A stretch of DNA of 64,000 nt. Origin: Alternaria dauci. Taxonomy: Eukaryota > Ascomycota > Dothideomycetes > Pleosporales > Pleosporaceae. Positions 1 to 11,399 of this stretch are shown piece by piece (positions within the stretch are counted from its first letter, which is position 1; each line of letters starts with the position of its first letter). The notes under the pieces were generated by a model. That model saw only the letters and a program-made list of their open reading frames with translations. It did not search any database and was not told the origin of the DNA. The stretch is taken from assembly GCF_042100115.1 (NCBI RefSeq), contig NC_091281.1, forward strand, positions 1,736,001-1,800,000, given 5' to 3'. The position numbers and the translations under genes are program-made.

Positions 1-2485
1 TCTCTTTCTACTGCTTCCTTGTATCCTAGGGCGTCCAGAACAGGTCTTGCTGCGACATCCCACAGCCACTTCAAGTCTTCCAGCGATGTCCGCTTGAGAC
101 CCTGATTTAAGAATCGTGTTCGGATCTGGCCTTTACTTAATGAACGTAGAGCAACCAAGCGGATTTGATGAGCCTCAACGATGAAAGCATCACAGCGGTA
201 TTCGTTGATGTTGATGACGGTGATTGGGCCATTCGCGGCTGCCGCCATGATCTCGGATGCCGAGGGCGGTAGAAGGAACCTTTCTTGTCCGGGTATACTT
301 CGTATCTTCGCGATGATAGCGTCTAACCTTTCGCTGTCCATTTGATGCTGTCTCAAGCGGTCTTGCGAAAGTGCCTCATGTACATGCTTCATGGAATTGA
401 CGGAACGAGGATCTATTGGCGGATCTAGAAGGTCTTTGTAGAACTCGAATTCTTTGCAGAGCTTCTCATCGGAGATGTTGAGATTAGAAATGTCAGTTCT
501 TGTGTCCATGAGAAGTCCAGATATGACTCCCCGGCCCATTTCCAAGAGTTCTAGAGCTTGGCATGGTGTCTTGCCTGCCTCAAGGGCAGCGGTTGCAGCC
601 ATTGATGCTAGGCCTTCGAATTCTCCGAGTTGATCCTGTTTGTCTGTGTTGTTGAGAAACCGGGGGCTGACCAAAGATAGATTTCTAACAGCTTGTTCGA
701 GAACAGTATGCGCTTCAGACCCTCTAGATTGCTGGAAGAGTATGTCAGCTATCCTACGAGACACATGTAAACGCCACCGTGGCTGGATGTTCTTGCTGTT
801 TAGGCCGTTCTCATACGACAAGAGTGCTTTCCTCAAGTCTTCATCATCGCGATTCTGGCTGTATCGTTCCGAATACCATCGGCCCAGGTTGAAGTACACG
901 CCACACCTTTCGATAGCCTCTTCCGGCATCAAAGACGCAGCCATCCCACATACTTCGATAGCTCGGTTCATGTCATCTGCTTTTTTATATTTCTCATGTC
1001 GGATAGCGCGTATCGTCGCTAAGTTGATAAGGGCGTTGCGATATTCAGAGTTTTTCTCATGGATCATCGTGGTGACTTCCTCAGCCAAGAGAATCGCTTG
1101 GTCAATATCATTTCGATCAGAGGGGCCTTCTAAGTCGAGGAAGCGAAGACTCAGTAGATCTGCGCTGTGGGCCTTGTATTTGATGGTATATGGGTGATCG
1201 GTGAATGTAGAAAGGTCCGCCGTCCTTTCGTGTAATTCGATGGCTCGGCGAAGATCGCCTCGATTCTTTCTCTTCTCGTATCGAAGAGAGTAAATGGACG
1301 AGAGCTCGCTCAAACGTGTATTGTAACGCATATGTTCGATGGGAGTGTTTGTGAGTATCTCCTCTCCAAGCTCGATAGCGCGGTCGAGATCCTTCGAGAT
1401 GCCAAACGTTCGGTAGCGGTTCTTCACGCGCAGCATGAGTCCCACTTGGATATCCTGTAGCGTGAAGTCTTTGCTTTCAGCATCGCGCATAGCATTGACA
1501 GCGTTCTCGGCCATATCAACCGCTCGATTGAAGTCATCCACCATCCCATATCTATCGTACCTGTCTTGGAGCAGATTCCCTAGGTTAGCCGATATGGAGG
1601 CTTTCTGCGAATTTTCCGAAGCCAGTCCCAGAGCCTCTTCCGTTACATTAATCGCTCTTGTAAGGTCTTGTGCCTCACTTCGTGCGATAAACCGGCGGCC
1701 CAGCCAGCTACCAAGATTCACAAGTCGGGCTAACCGGAAATCATGTTCAGCAGCTGGTAGTACCATTAATGCCAGATCTGCCATCTTCACAGCCTGGTCA
1801 ATGTCGGCAGGATCTCCGTGCTTTTCGAACCTTCGACCATACATCACAGCAACGTTACTGATGGTCGAATGCAGATACTGGTGACTGATCGGAGTCATAC
1901 TGATGGAACGTCTCCCATCCAGTATGGCCTGCTCAAGATCTTCGTTACGGCCCTTGCTCTGAAATTCTCGAAGTAATTTAGTGGATTTGACTATCAGGGA
2001 GTGCGCTTCCCGCTGCCGATCTTCGTGTGTAGCCCTGGAGAGAGTGAGTTAGTGTAGTCATCGAAAATAAGCCAAGTGGCCATCTCTGCTTTATATCTAT
2101 ACGATAAATGCCCACCGCTATTACACATGCTATCAGAATTATGCGCTTACAGGTCTGGAGGATCTCCATTCAGTAACGAGACATCTTCTAGCAGATATCT
2201 GCGCTGATGAAGCTTCGCCGAGAGTAAATTCATGATCTCAGCACGACGTGTGTGATCTTCGTTGCTGATGCTCGTCATCGTAACCCATTGTTCAGCTCTT
2301 TCGAGACCTTCTTCCAAAAATACGACAGCTCCAAAGTGATCGAATATGCGTGCACAGACGTAGATGTAGGGCTCAATGTTGGTAGAAGTAAGCACCGTCT
2401 GGGAAGCGACAAGGGCCGCCAATTGCTCGAATCCCATTGGCTCGATAGTGTTGACTGCCTCATCTTGGAGTTGAAACGGATACAT
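1..2485 (-). CDS. TPR-CHAT protein (separase-like protease family), 3' end cut by window edge
   Basis: Two exons are visible, 2151-2485 and 1-2034, split by a 116-nt intron (GTAAGC donor, CACTAAC branch, CAG acceptor). The ATG at 2485 follows an in-frame stop at 2525. At least 789 residues are present. About nine or ten degenerate TPR units repeat roughly every 60-70 residues, each with a D-[LIF]-x-x-A-[IV] core (EDLEQAI, ADIDQAV, QDLTRAI, KDLDRAI, DMNRAI). They are followed by a linker and the first part of a CHAT domain (PITVININEYRCDAFIV, LKWLWDVAARPVLDALGY). The catalytic His and Cys of CHAT would lie left of base 1, so activity cannot be judged. CHAT is a caspase-HetF/separase-type protease fold; in bacteria TPR-CHAT proteins act as triggered proteases. 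The fungal function is unknown. It lies in the same orientation as a membrane protein and a caspase-like gene. Confidence 0.85.
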
Positions 2486-3110
2486 GGTAACGTGACGACT
2501 AGATTGAATGACTTCTGAGTGTATTCACGATGTGATGTCTCTCAGAGTTAGCCGGACAGCATAGCTCTTGTGGTTGGAGATGGTGGCAAAACCACGTCGA
2601 TGACCTCATGGCAATCCGAAAATGATGACCTCGATTGGCGCTCACAATATTAACCGGTGAGACGAACACAGCGTTGTGCATATAGTATGACCGAAAGATG
2701 AGATACTCGAATCTGATATTTGGATTCACACGCCGGAAATGGTCAATGTTGGGCATTCTTGCTTCATGTTACCCGTCATTGGTCACAGGAAGGAGCTCAG
2801 CAGCACATGCTGATGAGTCCACTGATTTGTCACCGAGCCGTGCATAAGCAAGATGTACAGTTGTGATGATTGCTATTGGGATCTTGGCTGCAGTGCTTGA
2901 GCACCTGCATTATGTGTCCGTACCCTTCGAGCAGTGGCAATCGCGAGCGTGTCACAAAGCCTCAAACTTTGAGCTTTACAGGCTCGAACAAGCGATATGT
3001 AAATTCCGAACGTTAGGAGGAACAGTGAATGGGTGGGCTATTATTGTATTCAAGCAAATGTTCAAGAGAGAAAAAGCTGATTGAGTGCTCTGGTGTTGGT
3101 CTGCGTAGCG
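2486..3110. other. Intergenic, no gene seen
   Basis: 625 bases between the TPR-CHAT start and the end of the DUF6594 gene. Short open frames of 73-85 codons occur here but have no recognisable domain or splice context. It presumably holds the TPR-CHAT promoter. Confidence 0.5.
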
Positions 3111-4257
3111 TCATTTTGCATTCCCTGTTGTAGTGACGAAAACCGTCAACACTGTAGTATAACTTTAACCACAGTCAGATAGAGAACTTGAATGAAGCAG
3201 ATGATAATGATGATGTGGGGTATTGAAACAGTACTTACGCGGCACTAGCGACGAAAACTTCCACCATTCTGGCTTTAGTCAAAGTCGATAGCGTGCCAAC
3301 AAACACAGTTACTGAAACAATCACTACGAAGAGACGTGACAATATGTTGTGCGAGCAATAGCATGCGACGACAGGGACCAGAAGGAACAGCAGAATGATC
3401 AACACCAATACTGCTCTCACCCACTGGTTCAACAGGGATCTTGGAGGAATAAAAACCTCTTGGTCTCTTGAGACTTCCATGCACAGCTTCTGGGGGTTGT
3501 TTAGTTTTCTTTGTATCTGCGCTTTGAAACATTGGAAGAACTTGCCTTGTACGATCTGCGAAAGAACCTAATGAGAATGTTCTCGATCATCGTCCGGACT
3601 TGGATGAACGCATCATCATGTGAACCTCCAAGACCCATCAAATCATCGATATGCTCGAGGTATTCGGTATCCTGACGAGCTAAGCATGCATTTCCCTTGA
3701 CCCAGTTTTGTAGGCTGAGTATGTCCCGTTCCCGAGCTGTTTGGATTTGCCGATTGCGAAAATTCCGTTCCACCAAGTTGTCTAGCCAGGGTAAGCGGCT
3801 ATCATACCTGTTTTACAAATTGAAAGGCTAGCTGACGAACCGTAATCGGACAAGGCGATGTCAATATCGGACAAGATCTGCTTTCGCTCGCTATTCTTGT
3901 CCATGCGGTAGCTACCAAGAAACAAAGGTCTCCGTTCTTGTACGTCGATCTGGTTCAGCTTCGATTCAAGTTCTGCAAGTCTATGCTGCTTCTGCAACAG
4001 CAACCTAGTCCGTATTATCGTAAACCGACGTGCTACATGCAGACTTTCATGTCCGGCAACGAGTGCTGAGAAGCGAGGATACCCAGGTCGATAACTTTCA
4101 ACTACCATATGTCAGTGTCTTGTCGCACAGCAGCTTGCTGTAACATCTTACCTGTCTTGGTTGTCTTATCTATATTACCATGCTGCTGACTGGTCCATTG
4201 AAAGACCGAGCTTAGAACTTGGCGCAAGCCACGCGACTCATTCGCTTGTGAGACCAT
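3111..4257 (-). CDS. DUF6594-type fungal membrane protein
   Basis: I assemble five exons: 4152-4257, 3841-4101, 3546-3781, 3239-3489 and 3111-3162. The introns are 50, 59, 56 and 76 nt. The third is a GC-AG intron (GCAAGT donor). The second has an atypical GTTCGT donor but restores the expected run SDYDNLVERN. The protein has about 300 residues. The N-terminal half shows the family signature GYPRFSALVAGHESLHVARR and LFLGSYRMDKNSER, a helical middle (LSLQNWVKGNACLARQDTEYL), then three hydrophobic C-terminal segments, the last ending AYTTVLTVFVTTTGNAK. DUF6594 proteins are widespread in filamentous ascomycetes and have no assigned reaction; a membrane role is inferred from the segments. An in-frame stop upstream of 4257 supports the start. 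It lies between two protease-fold genes on the same strand. Confidence 0.8.
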
Positions 4258-5106
4258 AACTAAAGGTGCTACAAGTGAGCAAGGTCGTCCAAACCATGTC
4301 TATCAGAATAGCAGATTTGGATGATTTATGCTGAACAGCCGCTTGCATTTAGCCTAGCATCCTTCGCAGTGGGAGGAGCAGCGAAGTTGCCTCGTACCGC
4401 AAAGTATGGTCGAAGAGAAAAACGCTGCTGTGATACAGCCCAAACAGCATTTCTCCCCTGCAATATTAGACTGGTAAAGCAGGTTGAAGGACCTTTGTTG
4501 CAGCAAGGCTGCGCCACCAATTCGAGTTGCATCGAAGTTAACCAATCATGACTGAACACATGGGTAGAAAGATTGTTGGATCTCTTCGGAAATGCAACTG
4601 CAAGCGATGGCTGATATGATATTTCTTAGTATTGAGTCTCAGCTTTCCAGTCACTAAGCACATGGCCTGGCTGGCGATATAAGCTCTGCCTCGTCTGCGC
4701 GTACTCCGCTAACTAACCGCGAGGGACAATAGACTGCAGATCATGACTGATCAAAAAAGGTTGTATCTTAATAGATTGTGTGCTCACGCTCTAACGTTGA
4801 TCAGTGGCGCCAAAGCCAAGATAATAGTGAGCGAGGATGATCGCGCTACAATCACGCGGCCTCAAAATGTAAATGTACCGCTAAGCCATAAGATGATCAA
4901 TCAAGCCTAACTCGTGTGATAGGCAAGTTCATTTCGACTAGGCGACGAGGTCAACGTCGTCGTCGGACATGACGCTGCTGGGGGGGAAATACTGGAAGGT
5001 CCCTATTTTGTCCAATATGTAGAGCAAGCGTATTGTACACTCTGCGACGAAAACGGCGATGAGGCTAGGAACGGAGATTCTATCGCTGCCAGTGACTTGA
5101 GAAAAG
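4258..5106. other. Intergenic, no gene seen
   Basis: 849 bases between the DUF6594 start and the end of the caspase-like gene. It is relatively AT-rich around 4560-4930. Open frames on both strands at 4321-4559 overlap each other and look like chance. A minus-strand frame at 4938-5183 overlaps the caspase tail but I see no convincing splice join. Confidence 0.5.
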
Positions 5107-7221
5107 TCACTTAAAGGGGGCCTGTGTACGATGTGTTCGTACGATGATATCGCGGCAAGTCCAGGACTCGTCGAGGATGTCATCGGAAGAACTCCGACTC
5201 GGTGCGCTTAGTCTGGAAAGAAGTTGCGACAGTGCTGGTCGAGAGCCGCGTGTAGGAATGCTGGCTAGAGAATCAATTTGTTCGGGTAACGGGTCCATCT
5301 CCAAAGGCTCAAAAGACGTTGGCTTTGCAGTAACGAAGATTTTCAATGTATCGTCGCAGTAAGTTTGTCCACGGGATGACAGTTGGTCGGGAACACCGGC
5401 TATGATAGGTAATGACTCCTCGCTCTGAGGAAGAACTTTGATATACTCTCCACTTCCGTCGTGCGAAAGCAAGTTCACGATACCCCACAACCCATCGAGG
5501 TAGCATATCCCTACATGAAGCGGATTTTCGGTGACATTACAAATGCGAATCGTCAGCTTGTCCCCATGTACCAGTTCAACAAAATCGGGGCATAGCTCGT
5601 TTCCACTTGCATCCAGCACGGTGATTACGAAGGTGCTTAACAGGGAAGTCGGGGAATTCCGGTTTCCAATACGTAGAATATTCTGGTATGTCGCTATGTG
5701 ATCCACGAGATGAGCCACACAGTCAAGCAGATGTTTCGTTTGCTGGGGTATTCCAGGTACACTTTTCAGGACCTTGCATGAACTATCACGAATCTCTAGT
5801 TCTGAGCACTCGTTCTTTGCAACAAAGATAGCGGGATGCTCTGCAGAAGCATCTGCGGTAGAGAACGCTCTGCAAAATCGTGTTTCACTCATGGCTTTGG
5901 CCCAAGTGGTTTGATCGAAAATCTCGTCTTGTATAGCAACAAGTATCCTCCGGGTCTGGAAGCTCGTGAGTGCCTTCCCTTTCCAGCCTGTTTCTACTTC
6001 GTACATCGCCGGAGTGAGTGGTTGCTCCAGTAAAACCGACGTGACGGCGCCGGCTTTGGTAACTTTCATCGTAGTACACGCTTTTGCAGATGAGGTGCCT
6101 CTTTCTTCGGGCGCGTCGGGCTTATAGATTGCGTATTCGTCGCCTACACATACCCCATGCGCAAGTCCCACGCCCAAGCACAAGTCAACACCGTTGTTGT
6201 GTCTGAACACTGGTACGAACATTGATGTCTGCTGCGAAGTCGACGTCGCAAAGAACGCGTCGTTTCCATTTCCAAAGCGCAATGGATTTTGTTGTGGCCA
6301 ATGTTCAAAGAACTGTGCACGAACTTGGTGGTACAGTGATCGATGTGAGCGTTTTCTCAATGCCACGAGTGCCTGCATTATGAAGTATGACAAAGCACCG
6401 TGATATTGACTCTCGCCGATGATGATCTCTTTGGCGAATTCGTCTGGTCCGCATGCCGTCAAGATGGTGTAGCCATTGGGCTCGACCAACCATCTCGGAA
6501 GGATGTTGAGAGTGCGATAAGTGGCATGAAACGTTTCTTCCTCGACATGAAACTGGAGAGAGTGATCCTCCTCATTGCCATCGGCGCTAGGATTGTACGG
6601 CAGCACCCGACTAACAGCCTTGGAGGAACCACCAGAACGAACGACACTTCCTGAAAAGCAACAATCGAGAACGAGAGTAACGTGTAGTCCCTTTTCGACC
6701 ATTCTTCGGAGAAACCCCGCCAAAACGCGACCCGGCAGATGCTTGATCTTGGCCGGCGAGTCCGGATCGTAAAGCACCAGAGCCAAATCACCAGAAACTT
6801 TGTTGACCAGTCTTGATGGTGGAAATTTTATTGTAGTACCATGTCCAGAGTAATGGACATACACGAAATCTCCCCCCGAAGCATTCTCAATAACCACTTC
6901 AAACCCAGCGAGAATATTTGAATGAGTGGCAGGCTGAGGTTCTGTAGAATGATCCAGACAAACGTCCGATTTTACGAACCCTGGGTTATGCTCTCGGGCT
7001 CGCAGTGCCAAAGGTATCTCAGAGATATCGTCAGGCTTAGCGCCATCGTCTTCTATGGCTCTATCCGTTTGAAATGATAGTATGGTGATTGGCTTCGATC
7101 CTGATGCGTCTGATTCCAGATATTGTTGTATCATTTGTACGTCAGCGACGCACCCATTCAATGGCTTCTCTGGATAGCGATTGATACCGATGAGGACAGC
7201 CCAGTATTCCGTCGGAGCCAT
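5107..7221 (-). CDS. Caspase-like protein (peptidase C14 fold) with C-terminal DUF4384-like domain
   Basis: A single exon of 704 residues. I choose the ATG at 7221 because the frame upstream offers only a TTG, and the caspase fold begins at once with YWAVLIGINRYP. Residues 5-190 form the p20-like core: the catalytic-His motif VHYSGHGT (His127) and the Cys motif LVLDCCFSGS (Cys188 in the usual place) are both intact, so it could be active. A second segment to about residue 350 (YTILTACGPDEFAKE, GALSYFIMQAL) resembles the small-subunit side of fungal C14 proteins. The C-terminal part (VELVHGDKLTIRICN, VNLLSHDGSGEYIKVLPQ) looks like a DUF4384-type beta domain, often found beside caspase domains. 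Substrate and role are unknown; regulated proteolysis in stress or cell death is inferred. It is the upstream member of a same-strand trio. Confidence 0.85.
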   Translation of the reverse strand: MAPTEYWAVLIGINRYPEKPLNGCVADVQMIQQYLESDASGSKPITILSFQTDRAIEDDGAKPDDISEIPLALRAREHNPGFVKSDVCLDHSTEPQPATHSNILAGFEVVIENASGGDFVYVHYSGHGTTIKFPPSRLVNKVSGDLALVLYDPDSPAKIKHLPGRVLAGFLRRMVEKGLHVTLVLDCCFSGSVVRSGGSSKAVSRVLPYNPSADGNEEDHSLQFHVEEETFHATYRTLNILPRWLVEPNGYTILTACGPDEFAKEIIIGESQYHGALSYFIMQALVALRKRSHRSLYHQVRAQFFEHWPQQNPLRFGNGNDAFFATSTSQQTSMFVPVFRHNNGVDLCLGVGLAHGVCVGDEYAIYKPDAPEERGTSSAKACTTMKVTKAGAVTSVLLEQPLTPAMYEVETGWKGKALTSFQTRRILVAIQDEIFDQTTWAKAMSETRFCRAFSTADASAEHPAIFVAKNECSELEIRDSSCKVLKSVPGIPQQTKHLLDCVAHLVDHIATYQNILRIGNRNSPTSLLSTFVITVLDASGNELCPDFVELVHGDKLTIRICNVTENPLHVGICYLDGLWGIVNLLSHDGSGEYIKVLPQSEESLPIIAGVPDQLSSRGQTYCDDTLKIFVTAKPTSFEPLEMDPLPEQIDSLASIPTRGSRPALSQLLSRLSAPSRSSSDDILDESWTCRDIIVRTHRTQAPFK

Positions 7222-7884
7222 TTCTTGTAGTGACGCTCGATGTGTCTTCTGCCTGCTGCTGCTGCCACAAGCCGATGGCAAACCTCAACACCAGGGGAGC
7301 AATTTACACTGCATGATCCAGGCCTGCCGGATCAAGATGGCCGTGCCAAGATTTGATATCGCAAGACCATGACAGCCGTCAGCTGCGCCGCTGTCGCAGG
7401 TGGCAGGTAACAGATTGCCTTGCATGAGACAATATGTCCATGCACATCACGATCGGCAGTCTGACCTGCATCGTGAGGGCTGATATGCCTCGTTAGCATG
7501 TCAAGGCAGGCGTCAAGGCAGATTTCTCCTAGCTTTCGTGTTCATTCGTTGCCTTGACGTCCACGTGTTTGTTCCTTGGTATAGATGCTTGGGCGAAGAT
7601 CCGCAACGGACGCAACAACAAAGTACAGTGATGATAATCGAGCCGTGTGTGCGCCCTAACGCCGTGCTGCCCAAGTGCTGCCTTGCTAGCACAAGGTACG
7701 TTATCGATAAGCCCAGCGCACGTACCACCGCGACCCTCGTTTTCCAGCCCAGCCGGCGCAAACCATCACCGCATTCTCATTCTCTAACTTCCAACTTCCA
7801 ACTTCCACACCTCACCTGCACCACCCACACCTTCACAGCCCTTCCACACATACACAGAAAACACCGCAAACACTCCGATCCACC
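7222..7884. promoter_or_regulatory. Divergent promoter region, caspase-like gene / RPB12
   Basis: 663 bases between divergent starts. The right part (about 7760-7880) is strongly C/A-rich on the plus strand, as is common just upstream of fungal housekeeping starts. No coding sequence is supported; the open frame crossing it is a shadow. Confidence 0.5.
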
Positions 7885-8410
7885 ATGTCCTCCTACCAAC
7901 CCCAACAAACCACCACCGCCGCCGACCAAACCACCAGCGCCATCGACGCCACGGCGCGCACCGTCCACTACAAGTGCGGCGACTGCGACATGGACGTCCC
8001 GCTCAAGCGCGGCGAGCCGATTCGATGCAGGAACTGTGGGCATCGTGTGCTGTATAAGCAGAGGACTAACCGGTAAGTGAGAGAGAAAAAATATTTCTTT
8101 GATGGGTACATGGCGCGCGGGAAGCAAGGAGGAGATAGGAAGAAGAAGGGTGGAGAAAGGGAATAGGCACAAATGCGTGTGCGTAAGAAGATATGGGTAG
8201 GAGAGAAGTGCGCAAGGGACGTGGTGCGATGAAAAGACGGGGGACAGAGAGGTAGAGACGGAGCTTTTGCAGGCATGGCTGGAAAACACAATCTGCACAG
8301 TCCCGGCGCGGAAGAGGAGCACAGCCATCTAACCAAACCAAAAAAAAACTACGTCGGAGAACACTCACTAACACAATCTATCCAGTATGGTCCAATTCGA
8401 AGCTCGATGA
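7885..8410 (+). CDS. RPB12: RNA polymerases I, II and III subunit RPABC4 (Rpb12)
   Basis: Exons 7885-8072 and 8386-8410 are joined across a 313-nt intron (GTAAGT donor, CACTAAC branch, CAG acceptor) to give 70 residues. The zinc ribbon is clear: YKCGDCDMDVPL then IRCRNCGHRVLYK, with four cysteines, followed by the conserved tail RTNRMVQFEAR. The tail is needed: without the second exon the protein would stop at RTNR. This small subunit is shared by all three nuclear RNA polymerases and binds one zinc. The low-complexity Gln/Thr leader of about 25 residues is typical of filamentous fungi. The last exon encodes only the final eight residues, so automated models could miss it. Confidence 0.95.
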
Positions 8411-9290
8411 ACCCGTCAACCAGCAACACCACACGCTCTCTCTCTCTCTCTTAGAATGAAACCACACAATCGGATATTTAAGCGATCGAGCAACAAAAGA
8501 ATGCATGATATACGGCGTAGAGTTGGGGAAAACAGAAAAGCTTTCGAGCGCGGTTATCGAGGCACGTAAAGAGCCGGTGTGTATCTCTGGATGTGTGCAA
8601 CAAGGGCAAGTTCTGTAGAAGTAAGAGCTTGATGGCATATATCGCCAGCCAGAAAGACATACAGTACGAGTAAACAAACTTGCACACAACAGGAAGAGGA
8701 GGAGGATGGAGAGCATCTATACCAAGCACAGGAGTTTAAAATACCAGAAGCCCTTTTTCTATGGCAAAATAATTTCAAGTTGGCTACCACATTCAGTTCA
8801 TTCCATACATGTCCGAAAAACGCCTTTCATTTCTTCCCTCTACGACCCTCAATTCTCTACTACCCAGACTGACATACTCTCCCCATGAAAGACGAGGATA
8901 AAAAATGTCAGCAACCTCCCATCATACCATCTACGCGCAGTATAACACAGTGCACACAGAACGCGCCATTTCTTCATCATCATCTCCCACATACATCTCG
9001 TTTGATATGCCAAGTAATCTGCAAGCCAGCCAGCCAGCCAGCCAACCAGGACAAAGTCCTTGTTCATTCATAAGGAACGGGTCCAGGTCGGAGGTAGGTA
9101 GAGAGAGAACGACAAGAGAACGAGACCATCCCCCATCCTCCATCCCGCATCTATTCATCCATCCTTCCATCCATCACTCGAAAACAGAGCCGCCCTCCTT
9201 TCCCCCTTACTCCAGAAAACACATACATAACCCCCACTTTCTCCTCCCTCCCCTCGCTCACCCTCCTCTCACTCTACTCACTCTACTCCC
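8411..9290. other. 3' flanks of RPB12 and cot-1, low complexity
   Basis: 880 bases between convergent genes. It contains a (CT)n run near 8439-8452, a GCCA tetranucleotide tract and a pyrimidine-rich stretch about 9120-9290. I see no gene. Confidence 0.6.
9025..9044. repeat. Tetranucleotide microsatellite (GCCA)5
   Basis: Five perfect head-to-tail copies of GCCA, with degenerate copies on the right flank (ACCA), in the 3' flank of cot-1. Confidence 0.9.
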
Positions 9291-11399
9291 TCACGACCCC
9301 CTAAACGCATCAAACCTCTTATACGTATACCCAATAAACGGCAAGCTCGTCGCATACTCATCCTCATTCGCCGCCGCCTGCGCCGCCTGCGCGCGATGCG
9401 CCGCCGACGTATCCTGCTGATCAATCTCATCAATCGGGAAATACTGCGTATCAATGTTGCTCTGCAGTTTGGGCTCAAACGGCGCACGGATCCGGCGGAG
9501 CCCATCCCACGCGACACCGCGGAAGAACGGGTGTTGTTTGATTTCGTTGGCGCCGCCGATGCGGCCGAGGCGGTTGTCGGCGTCGCATATCAGACTATTT
9601 CGATCATATCAACATTTGACTCTGGAGGGAAGGAAAAAGAAAGTGTAAAGTAAGAGAGAGAAAAGACTTACCGACGAACAAAGTCCTCAGCCTCAGCACC
9701 AAGCTGCTGGTCCGGCGGGAAATGCAAGTTCCTTGGCCAATCCACAATCTTCCTGTACGTATCGTGTGGCTCCTCTGCGCAAAACGGCGGCCAGCCAATC
9801 AAGCACTCAAACATAATCGTGCCCACCGACCACCAATCGCAGCTGTAGTCGTAGCCCTGGCCGCTAAAGATCTCGGGCGCAATGTAGTCGGGCGTACCGA
9901 CAGTCGAGTAGGCGAGCTGTCGACGCGACTTGCGCCATGTGTTGATTTGCGTGCGGTTGCTGACCGTCAGTTGGATCTGGTCGAGGTTCATGGATTGTCG
10001 GTTGTCGCGGTTCGACTTGTGGGCGCCGCCGGCGAGGAGCTTCTTGTAGTAGCCGGCGTCGTGCTCCTTGTGGAAGCCGGTCGACAGACCGAAATCGGTC
10101 AGCTTGATGTGGCCGCCTCGGTCGAGGAGGATGTTATCAGGTTTGATGTCACTGGGAGAGTTAGACTTGTATACCAAAACTCGCCAGGGTTCTTACCGGT
10201 GAATGAAGCCAAGCTTGTGGACTGCTTCTATCGCGAGCGTAATCTCGGCCATGTAGAAGCGCGTAATGTCCTCGGTGAAGATTTCGTACTTGATCAACAT
10301 GGTCATCAGGTCACCACCTGGCAGAAACTCCATGAGCATGTAGAGAAAGGTGTTGTCCTGGAAGGTCGTGTGCAGCTTGACCACCCACGGGCTGTCGGAC
10401 TCTGCGAGGATGTCACGTTCTGACCGTACGTGTGCCAGCTGGTCTTTTTTGAACTACAACAGTCAGCCAGTACCTGAGGTGATATATCGTGGATGCTCAC
10501 CATCTCCTGCTTGACAAGCGACTTGAGCGCATAGATCTTGCCGTCGTTGCGCCGTTGGACCAGCTTGACCTCTCCGAACGCACCCTTGCCGATAATCTTG
10601 AGGGTGGAGAAGTTCTCGGGCTTCTCCTTTGTGCGCAGGAAGCGCAAGTACTCGACTTCAGCACGGCGCATGCTGTCCTCTTTGGACCGTTTCCGGCTGT
10701 CGGAGAGCGAGGGCTCCTTCATAATGGCATCGAGTTCGAGAGCTCTGCAGGGAAGTTAGTCATGCCAGGGGAGAGAGCTGGGAGATGGCACCTTTGGTTG
10801 CGGTCGCGTGCCCGCTGTACGCTGTCCTTGAAGAAGGTGTTGATGAGGCTCTTGGAGACCATGGCCTGCTTGTCCACGTTCTCCGAGTACTTTGTGGGGT
10901 TTCGCTGCGGCGCCTCTTCGTCGTACAGCGAGGGGCCTTGGCGGGACCCTGAGCTGCTGCCCTGGCTGCCGTAGCCGTAGCCTCCTCTGTTGTCTGCGGT
11001 GCGGGGGCGGCCGGGGTTGGGCGAGCCCTGGCGGCCATAGGGGCTGCCCGAGCGACCGCTGCCCGAGAGGTGCTGGTGCGAGAGCTGCTGGGCGAGGCCA
11101 TTGGCACTCTGGTCGAAGCGCTGGCTGCCCGGGGCCTGGAGATTGCCCTGCTGGCCCTGGTACTGTGCCTGCTGGTAGGGGTTCATAAAGTAGCCGCCGC
11201 CGCCGCCATTGTAGCCATTGCCCTGCTGGGCGCCCCAGACCTCTTGCTGGCCGGCCTGGTTGGGGTATACGGGCTGGGGGAATGTCGAGGGCGTCGTGGG
11301 GAATGCTCTGCCCACCTCCTGCTGGTACTGGTTGTTGCGGTCGCCGCCACCGAAGCCAAAGTTGAGCTGCAGGCGGTTGCCCTGCTGGTTGTTGTTCAT
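9291..11399 (-). CDS. cot-1: NDR/LATS-family AGC kinase COT-1 (Cbk1/Orb6 orthologue)
   Basis: Five exons: 10792-11399, 10501-10744, 10197-10453, 9672-10151 and 9291-9594, with introns of 45-77 nt; 630 residues. The N-terminal 200 residues are Gly/Gln-rich, then the NDR N-terminal regulatory helix ([16 protein letters not shown]) that binds Mob proteins. The kinase has the Gly loop [20 protein letters not shown] catalytic loop, DFG, the NDR-specific insert between DFG and the activation segment, [12 protein letters not shown] activation loop and GWPPF motif. The tail holds a hydrophobic motif ending [10 protein letters not shown]. The kinase controls polar tip growth and hyphal elongation in the MOR/RAM pathway. 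The start at 11399 is preferred over in-frame upstream codons because homologues begin with a short Asn/Gln run then RLQLNFG. All catalytic residues are present. Confidence 0.95.

Noticed and set aside
4938..5183. 81-codon minus-strand frame overlapping the caspase 3' end, possible last exon
   Set aside because: No donor/acceptor pair joins it in frame to the caspase gene with a credible intron length.
9722..10423. 233-codon plus-strand open frame
   Set aside because: Antisense shadow of the cot-1 kinase domain.
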